DNA from: Roseovarius sp.
Lineage (GTDB): Bacteria; Pseudomonadota; Alphaproteobacteria; Rhodobacterales; Rhodobacteraceae
Reading direction: 5' to 3'
Length of the DNA: 8,433 nt
Assembly: GCA_021767845.1 (NCBI GenBank)
Contig: JAASSQ010000122.1
Location: 1-8,433 of the forward strand
The notes below the pieces were generated by a model. It ran no database searches and was not told the origin of the DNA. It saw nothing but the letters and a program-made list of their open reading frames with translations. Made by a program: the position numbers and the translations under genes. Shown here piece by piece: positions 1 to 5,135 of this stretch (the first letter of the stretch is position 1; each line of letters opens with the position of its first letter).

Positions 1-1191
1 GATGCGCTTGCGGTGCTGCGCGATCTGGTGCGGGAAACCGGGGCCGGCGCGGTCTATTGGTCCCGCGCCTATGATCCCGACAGTGTCGCGCGCGACCGAA
101 AGGTGAAGGCCGGGCTGAAGGATGACGGGCTGGACGCGGCAAGCCATCTTGGGCACCTGATGTTCGAGCCGTGGACGGTCGAAACCAAGACGGGCGGCTA
201 TTACAAGGTCTACACGCCTTTCTGGCGGGCGGTGAAGGACCGTGACGTGCCTGAACCGCAGGCCGCTCCGTCGCGTATTCCCGCGCCCGACACGTGGCCC
301 GACAGCGACGATCTGGACACCTGGCGCATGGGCGCCGCGATGAACCGGGGCGCAGCCGTCTGCGCACCTTATCAGCGCGTGGGCGAAGAGGCCGCGCAGG
401 GCCGTCTGGGCTGGTTCACGGGCGACGCGATCGCGGATTACGAGGAAATGCGCGATCTTCCGGCCGAGGACGGTACCTCTGGCCTGTCGGAGAACCTGGC
501 CCTGGGCGAGATTTCGCCGCGCCGCTGCTGGCACGCGGGCCTGCGCGCCCTGCACGAGGGCAAGGCTGGGGCCGAGGCCTGGATCAAGGAACTGGTCTGG
601 CGCGAGTTTGCCTACCATCTGGCGTGGAACACCCCGCGCATCGTCGATCGCAACTGGCGCGAGGACTGGGATGCCTTCCCCTGGAATGAGGACGAGGATC
701 ACCCCCATGTCATCGCCTGGAAACAGGGGCGCACCGGCATCCGCTTTGTGGACGCGGCCATGCGCGAGATGTATGTCACCGGGCGAATGCACAACCGCGC
801 GCGGATGATCGTCGCCTCCTACCTGACCAAGCATCTGCTGAGCCATTGGCGCATCGGTCAGAAGTGGTTCGAGGATTGCCTGACCGACTGGGACCCGGCC
901 AGCAACGCGATGGGCTGGCAGTGGTCTGCTGGATCCGGCCCCGACGCCACGCCCTATTTCCGCGTCTTCAATCCCGAAACCCAACTGGACAAGTTCGATC
1001 CAGATCGGGCCTACCTGCGCCGCTGGATCGCCGAGGACCGGGCCAATCCGACCGGGACCGCGCTATCCTATTTCGACGCGATCCCGCGCAGCTGGGGTCT
1101 GAGCGCCGACGACCCCTATCCCGCCCCGATCGTGGACGTGAAGGAGGGACGCGCGCGTGCGCTGGATGCCTACGAGAACAGGGATTTCTGA
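1..1191 (+). CDS. phrB: Deoxyribodipyrimidine photolyase (class I, FAD-dependent), 5'-truncated
   Basis: This enzyme uses blue light and FADH- to split cyclobutane pyrimidine dimers in DNA. The frame is open from base 1, and 396 residues are visible; about 80 N-terminal residues of a roughly 470-residue protein lie upstream of the window. GTG at 13 is an internal Val, not the start. The visible part holds the end of the alpha/beta antenna domain (YKVYTPFW, near residue 70) and the whole helical FAD domain: SENLALGEISPRRCW (about 160-174), KELVWREFAYHL, TGRMHNRARMIVASYL and GWQWSAGSGPDATPYFRVFNP. By alignment recalled from E. coli Phr, the dimer-contacting Glu and Trp are window residues 197 and 200. 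The Asn near flavin N5 is 302, and the electron-transfer Trp triad is 306, 283 and probably 228, so the enzyme looks intact. Plant-type or bacterial cryptochrome is less likely because the lesion-binding residues are kept. In Rhodobacter the gene is called phrA and is, as I recall, singlet-oxygen induced. Confidence 0.93.
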   Translation, partial: DALAVLRDLVRETGAGAVYWSRAYDPDSVARDRKVKAGLKDDGLDAASHLGHLMFEPWTVETKTGGYYKVYTPFWRAVKDRDVPEPQAAPSRIPAPDTWPDSDDLDTWRMGAAMNRGAAVCAPYQRVGEEAAQGRLGWFTGDAIADYEEMRDLPAEDGTSGLSENLALGEISPRRCWHAGLRALHEGKAGAEAWIKELVWREFAYHLAWNTPRIVDRNWREDWDAFPWNEDEDHPHVIAWKQGRTGIRFVDAAMREMYVTGRMHNRARMIVASYLTKHLLSHWRIGQKWFEDCLTDWDPASNAMGWQWSAGSGPDATPYFRVFNPETQLDKFDPDRAYLRRWIAEDRANPTGTALSYFDAIPRSWGLSADDPYPAPIVDVKEGRARALDAYENRDF

Positions 1192-1252
1192 ACGCGCCGA
1201 CAAAACCCTTGCCGTTGCGGCGGCGCCCGCCATAGCCTTTGACGAAAACGAC

Positions 1253-2476
1253 ATGGACAGAACTCACATGATCCTGACCGAGACAGCCGGACAAACCGGG
1301 CTGCCCCGCTATTTCACGCAATGTTTCGCCGCGGCGCGCGCGCTCAAGCACGGCCGGCTGGACATCCGGCTGCCCGACGACCGCGTGTTTCGCGCCGAAG
1401 GCCCCAAGCCCGGCCCGGTGGCCGAGGTGGTGATCCACAATGGCGACGTGTTCACGCGGATGGTGCGCGAGGGCTACCTGGGGTTTTGCGACGCCTATCT
1501 GGAGGGTTGGTGGTCCACGCCCGACCTGCAGGCCTTCATGGACATGGTGAACGCCGACAACGACGAAATGTACAACAGCTACCCGGGCCAGAGCCTCGTG
1601 CAGCTTTACGAGAAAATCCGCTTCTGGCTGCAGCGCAACACGAAATCGCAGGCCCGCAAGAACATCAGCTATCACTATGACTTGGGCAACGATTTCTATC
1701 GCCTTTGGCTCGATGACACGATGACCTATTCCAGCGCCCTGTTCGAGACGGGCCAGGAAAGCCTGGAGAAGGCCCAGACCGCCAAGTACGCGGCGATGGT
1801 GGACCAGATGGGGGTCAAGCCCGGCGATCATGTTCTGGAAATCGGCTGCGGGTGGGGCGGCTTCGCCGAATATGCCGCCGCCGAGCGCGGCCTGAAGGTG
1901 ACGGGCCTCACGATCAGCCGCGAACAGTTCGACTATGCCACCGACCGGATCGAGAAGGCCGGGTTGTCCGACCGGGTGGATTTCAAGCTTCAGGATTACC
2001 GCGACGAAACCGGCACCTATGACGGGATCGCCAGCATCGAGATGTTCGAGGCCGTGGGTCAGAAATACTGGCCGGTCTACTTCCGAAACGTGCGCGAACG
2101 GTTGCGGCCGGGGGCGCAGGCGACCTTGCAGATCATCACCGTGGCCGATCATCGGTGGGATGCCTATCGCAAGGGCGTGGATTTCATACAGAAATACATA
2201 TTCCCCGGCGGCATGCTGCCCAGCCCCAAGGTTCTTCGCGACGAGGTCGAGCGCGCCGGACTGCATGTCCAGGGGTCGATGGAGTTCGGTCAAAGCTACA
2301 GCCAGACGCTGCGCCGCTGGCATGATACCTTCAACGAAAAATGGGACGAGGTCGCGCGGCTGGGGTTCGACGACCGCTTTCGCCGGATGTGGAATTTCTA
2401 CCTGACCTCTTGTGCGGGCGCCTTCAAAGGGGGTAATTGCGATGTGACGCAGATCACCATCGCAAGGCCGCACTGA
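1253..2476 (+). CDS. cfa: Cyclopropane-fatty-acyl-phospholipid synthase family SAM methyltransferase
   Basis: The product should transfer a methyl or methylene group from S-adenosylmethionine to unsaturated acyl chains of membrane phospholipids. It has 407 residues. An N-terminal lipid-binding region carries GFCDAYLEGWWSTPDLQAF. This is followed by NISYHYDLGNDFYRLWLDD and a Rossmann methyltransferase domain with SAM motif VLEIGCGWGG (194-203), LTISREQ and LQDYRDE. The C-terminal lobe has QKYIFPGGMLPS and YLTSCAGAF. Against E. coli Cfa recalled from memory, Glu239 is kept (E266), as are Ile268 (I295) and Tyr317 (Y349). His266 is Gln (Q293) and Cys139 is Ser (S161), so the product could be a methyl-branched rather than cyclopropane chain. 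ATG 1253 and ATG 1268 are both possible starts, neither with a strong ribosome site. GTG 1157 has AAGGAGGG upstream, but that stretch codes for the photolyase C-terminus and the extra 32 residues look unlike the family. The gene follows the photolyase by 61 bases, probably in one operon, and its stop overlaps the trgA start. Confidence 0.9.
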   Translation: MDRTHMILTETAGQTGLPRYFTQCFAAARALKHGRLDIRLPDDRVFRAEGPKPGPVAEVVIHNGDVFTRMVREGYLGFCDAYLEGWWSTPDLQAFMDMVNADNDEMYNSYPGQSLVQLYEKIRFWLQRNTKSQARKNISYHYDLGNDFYRLWLDDTMTYSSALFETGQESLEKAQTAKYAAMVDQMGVKPGDHVLEIGCGWGGFAEYAAAERGLKVTGLTISREQFDYATDRIEKAGLSDRVDFKLQDYRDETGTYDGIASIEMFEAVGQKYWPVYFRNVRERLRPGAQATLQIITVADHRWDAYRKGVDFIQKYIFPGGMLPSPKVLRDEVERAGLHVQGSMEFGQSYSQTLRRWHDTFNEKWDEVARLGFDDRFRRMWNFYLTSCAGAFKGGNCDVTQITIARPH

Positions 2477-2934
2477 TGCCGCATACTGACAACATGCCAA
2501 CCGCCGCGCGCGCCATGGCCGCGCTGATGATGGCCGTGCTGGGGTGGTTCGCGTCCGAGATGATCCGCCCGCTGATGCCCGAGGCCACGAATTTCGGCGT
2601 TTTCAATTACGTCAACGTGGCCCTTGGCCTGATCGTCGGGTGGCGGATCACTGGCAAGAACCTTGGCCGGGGATGGTCGAACGGGATCAGCGCGGGCCTG
2701 ACGGGCGTGGCCTGCCTCGTGGTCCTCGGGCTTTTCGTGCAAAGCCTGAACAAGATGCTGGGCTTGGCACTGGATGGCCGGTTCGGCGGCTTGATGGAGG
2801 GGATCAACGGCATGTTCCTCGTGGCCACCGAATATGGGTCCATACTGCTCGATGGTCCGCTGATCGGGTTTCTGGTGGCCGGTGGCCTTGTGATCGGTGT
2901 GATCGGGGAATGGGTGTCCCATCGTTGGTCCTGA
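2476..2934 (+). CDS. trgA: TrgA family membrane protein (tellurite-resistance associated)
   Basis: This 152-residue integral membrane protein resembles TrgA, which was described with TrgB and CysK as contributing to high-level tellurite resistance in Rhodobacter sphaeroides; its biochemical role is unknown. About four hydrophobic segments are visible: residues 10-28, 40-57, 68-90 and 124-146. The recognisable family stretch is MIRPLMPEATNFGVFNYVN followed by GWRITGK and GRGWSNGISAGLTG. The start at 2476 overlaps the cfa stop by one base (TGATG) and has AAGG eight bases upstream, so reinitiation after cfa is likely. ATG 2494 (MPTAARAM) is an alternative that matches the N-terminus I remember for homologues but has no ribosome site. 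trgB begins immediately downstream. The family call rests on remembered similarity and on the neighbouring trgB and cysK. Confidence 0.85.
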   Translation: MPHTDNMPTAARAMAALMMAVLGWFASEMIRPLMPEATNFGVFNYVNVALGLIVGWRITGKNLGRGWSNGISAGLTGVACLVVLGLFVQSLNKMLGLALDGRFGGLMEGINGMFLVATEYGSILLDGPLIGFLVAGGLVIGVIGEWVSHRWS

Positions 2935-2935
2935 C

Positions 2936-3007
2936 CTGAGCAACGGCCTGTTCCTGTGCGGCCCGCTGGCTTGGGAGCCGCTCTGCCGGCGAATTGCGGG
3001 CGGGCAG
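2936..3007 (+). other. Probable N-terminal extension of TrgB from a non-canonical CTG start
   Basis: The trgB frame stays open upstream of GTG 3008 back to the in-frame stop TGA at 2900, yet it contains no ATG, GTG or TTG there. The translation from CTG 2936 reads (M)SNGLFLCGPLAWEPLCRR. This looks like the first strand and helix of the gamma-glutamylcyclotransferase-like (AIG2-type) domain that begins TrgB proteins, usually of the form LFLYGTL..PLL. CTG 2936 lies one base after the trgA stop, where a coupled start would be expected. No good ribosome site is visible. Either CTG is used, or the ancestral ATG has been lost and translation starts at GTG 3008 without this strand, or the base call is wrong. 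The coding nature of the stretch is fairly clear; the initiation site is inferred. Confidence 0.55.
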
Positions 3008-4048
3008 GTGCAGTTTCATCAGGCCACGCTTCCCGACCATGCGTTGCCCGACGATCCCGATACGGTCTTTCCAGGCCCGGCCCCGTGGCCCGGGGATCAC
3101 GTGGACGGGATATACCTCGACGCCCGGTCCGGCGCGGACCTGTCCCGCATCGCTTTTTTCGCGGAAACCATGGGCCTCGTGGCTAAGGATGTGCGCCTTG
3201 CCAGTGGGCGCGACGCGGTCGCCTTTCTGGCGGCAAGCGAACCGGACGCCGCGCAGCCGCATTGGCAGGCCGAGACGTGGCCGCCGAAATGGGGCGCACT
3301 TGCGCTCGAGGTCAGCGACGAGATCATGGGATATTTCCGACGCTACGACGTGCAGGACGTGGCCTGGCGCGTGCCGATGGCGATGGCGCGGGCCGCCGCC
3401 CGCCTTGCCGCCGCCGACGGGGTGCCCGCCGATGTCCGCAGCGCGATGACCGCCAGCGCGGTGGACTGCTGCGAGATGCGCGCCCCGCACGAGGGCTACT
3501 TCCTGACCCGCGAATATGCGCTGCGCCACCCGGGGTTCGGTGGCGGCACCAGCCCGCTTTTGAAGCGCGAGGTGTTCGTCGCGACCGATGCGGCCATCGT
3601 GCTGCCCTATGATCCGGTCCGTGACCGGGTGCTTCTGGTGGAACAGTTCCGCATGGGGCCTTATGGCCGCGGCGATCCGCGTCCCTGGTCGCTGGAGCCG
3701 GTGGCGGGCCGCGTGGACGCGGGCGAAACCCCGGAAGAGGCCGCCCGCCGCGAATGCGTGGAAGAGGCCCGCATCGCGCTTGGATCCCTGGAGCTGATTT
3801 CGCGGCATTATTGCTCGCCCGGATGCTCGACGGAATATTTCCACCTCTACCTTGGTCTGTGCACGCTGCCCGAGGACGGCCACGGGCAGGGCGGCCTTGC
3901 GACCGAGAACGAGGATATCCGAACCCATATCTTGCCCTTCGACCGGGCCGTGCGCCTGCTGGAGACGGGCGAGGCCGACAACGGCCCGCTGGTCCTGTCG
4001 CTCACCTGGCTCTCGCGCGAGCGTGAGCGGCTCCGCGCGTCCGCTTGA
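3008..4048 (+). CDS. trgB: TrgB-like Nudix hydrolase with AIG2-like N-terminal domain (tellurite-resistance associated)
   Basis: This is a Nudix-family pyrophosphatase of the ADP-ribose-diphosphatase type, fused to an N-terminal cyclotransferase-like domain, as in TrgB of the Rhodobacter tellurite-resistance locus. From GTG 3008 it has 346 residues; from CTG 2936 it would have 370. The C-terminal half carries VFVATDAAIVLPYDP, LLVEQFRMGPYGRGD and PWSLEPVAGRVDAGE. The Nudix box spans residues 234-256 and is followed by SPGCSTEY and ENEDIRTHILPFDRA. The metal-binding Glu residues of the box are present (REcvEE), but the Gly after them is Arg (R255). In the N-terminal domain the expected YGTL and YEG motifs are degraded to CGPL and FFAETMG, so cyclotransferase activity is doubtful. 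Hydrolysis of ADP-ribose or a similar nucleotide is the best guess for substrate. The gene lies directly after trgA, and a GC hairpin begins three bases after its stop. Confidence 0.88.
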   Translation: MQFHQATLPDHALPDDPDTVFPGPAPWPGDHVDGIYLDARSGADLSRIAFFAETMGLVAKDVRLASGRDAVAFLAASEPDAAQPHWQAETWPPKWGALALEVSDEIMGYFRRYDVQDVAWRVPMAMARAAARLAAADGVPADVRSAMTASAVDCCEMRAPHEGYFLTREYALRHPGFGGGTSPLLKREVFVATDAAIVLPYDPVRDRVLLVEQFRMGPYGRGDPRPWSLEPVAGRVDAGETPEEAARRECVEEARIALGSLELISRHYCSPGCSTEYFHLYLGLCTLPEDGHGQGGLATENEDIRTHILPFDRAVRLLETGEADNGPLVLSLTWLSRERERLRASA

Positions 4049-4051
4049 GTT

Positions 4052-4065
4052 CCCCGGACGCGGGG
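4052..4065. other. GC-rich hairpin between trgB and cysK
   Basis: CCCCG (4052-4056) pairs perfectly with CGGGG (4061-4065) across a four-base loop, starting three bases after the trgB stop. No run of T follows, so it is not a classical intrinsic terminator. It may be a weak terminator, an RNA-stability element at the operon break before cysK, or chance in GC-rich DNA. Confidence 0.3.
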
Positions 4066-4088
4066 GCTAAGTCTGGAAGATGTCTGGC

Positions 4089-4095
4089 GAAGGAG
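4089..4095 (+). promoter_or_regulatory. Ribosome binding site deciding the cysK start
   Basis: GAAGGAG lies eight bases upstream of ATG 4104. It argues for that start over ATG 4080, which sits almost directly on GGAAG, and over ATG 4116, which would be 20 bases away. Confidence 0.7.
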
Positions 4096-4103
4096 CACCC
4101 GCG

Positions 4104-5135
4104 ATGCGCATTGCAATGGATCTGGCCGAGGCCGTCGGCAATACCCCGTTGATCCGGCTGCGCGGGGCCAGCGAGGAAACGGGCTGCGAAATTCTCGGCA
4201 AGGCCGAGTTCATGAACCCCGGCCAGTCGGTCAAGGATCGCGCGGCGCTTTACATCATCCGCGATGCGGTGGCCCGCGGTGAACTGGCCCCGGGCGGCAC
4301 GATCGTGGAAGGCACCGCCGGCAATACCGGTATCGGTCTGGCCCTTGTCGGGGCGTCGCTTGGCTTCAAGACCGTGATCGTGATCCCCGAAACACAGAGC
4401 CAGGAGAAAAAGGACATGCTGCGCCTCGCCGGCGCCGATCTGGTGCAGGTGCCCGCCGCGCCCTATTCCAATCCCAACAATTTCGTTCGCTATTCCGAAC
4501 GTCTGGCCAACGAGCTTGCCAAGACCGAACCGAACGGGGCGATCTGGGCCAACCAGTTCGACAACGTGGCCAATCGGCAGGCCCATATCGAGACGACCGG
4601 CCCCGAAATCTGGGACCAGACCGGCGGCAAGGTGGACGGGTTCTGCTGCGCGGTCGGCTCGGGCGGCACGCTGGCGGGCGTGGCGATGGCCTTGCAATCC
4701 AAGGGCGTCAAGATCGGTCTGGCCGATCCGATGGGCGCAAAGCTCTATTCCTACTACACCACCGGCGAGCTTGAGGGCGAGGGTGGCTCGATCGCCGAGG
4801 GGATCGGTCAGGTCCGCATCACCCGCAACCTCGAAGGCTTCAAACCGGATTTCGCCTACCAGGTGCCCGACGAAGAGGGTCTGCCGCACGTGTTCGACAT
4901 GCTGGAACACGAGGGGCTTTGCCTTGGCGCCTCCTCGGGCATCAACGTCGCCGGCGCAATCCGGCTGGCGCGTGACATGGGGCCGGGCCATACCATCGTG
5001 ACGATCCTGTGCGACTATGGCACGCGCTACCAGTCCAAGCTGTTCAACCCTGAATTCCTGCGCGAAAAGGGGCTTCCGACCCCCGATTGGCTGACCGAAG
5101 CCCCGCGCACCATTCCCGGAGTTTTCGTGGAGTGA
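4104..5135 (+). CDS. cysK: Cysteine synthase A (O-acetylserine sulfhydrylase)
   Basis: This PLP enzyme makes L-cysteine from O-acetyl-L-serine and sulfide in the cytoplasm. The protein has 343 residues. The N-terminus DLAEAVGNTPLIRL is typical of the family. The PLP lysine is K44 in NPGQSVKDRA, and the substrate loop is TAGNTG (71-76), where many CysK proteins have TSGNTG. Also present are QFDNVANRQAH, the PLP-phosphate loop AVGSGGTLAG and, near the C-terminus, GASSGIN. The start is set by the GAAGGAG ribosome site. Cystathionine beta-synthase uses the same fold, but there is no heme or CBS domain. In R. sphaeroides cysK accompanies trgAB and contributes to tellurite tolerance; cysteine and thiols are thought to buffer tellurite-driven oxidation. 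The stop overlaps the next gene's GTG by four bases (GTGA), which implies translational coupling. Confidence 0.93.
   Translation: MRIAMDLAEAVGNTPLIRLRGASEETGCEILGKAEFMNPGQSVKDRAALYIIRDAVARGELAPGGTIVEGTAGNTGIGLALVGASLGFKTVIVIPETQSQEKKDMLRLAGADLVQVPAAPYSNPNNFVRYSERLANELAKTEPNGAIWANQFDNVANRQAHIETTGPEIWDQTGGKVDGFCCAVGSGGTLAGVAMALQSKGVKIGLADPMGAKLYSYYTTGELEGEGGSIAEGIGQVRITRNLEGFKPDFAYQVPDEEGLPHVFDMLEHEGLCLGASSGINVAGAIRLARDMGPGHTIVTILCDYGTRYQSKLFNPEFLREKGLPTPDWLTEAPRTIPGVFVE

Noticed and set aside
1141..1160. AAGGAGGG followed by GTG 1157 as a ribosome site and start for cfa
   Set aside because: These bases encode the conserved photolyase C-terminus (VKEGRARALDAY). The 32 extra residues it would add to Cfa are unlike the family.
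1209..1236. TTGCCG with CATAGC 16 bases later as a promoter before cfa
   Set aside because: The -10 match is poor and the region is GC-rich, so it cannot be told from chance. Read-through from the photolyase gene is as likely.
968..2500. Long reverse-strand open frame (510 codons) opposite the photolyase end and cfa
   Set aside because: It is a mirror of GC-rich coding sequence on the + strand. Its translation is rich in His, Arg, Gly and Ala, shows no recognisable domain, and lies fully across two well-supported genes.
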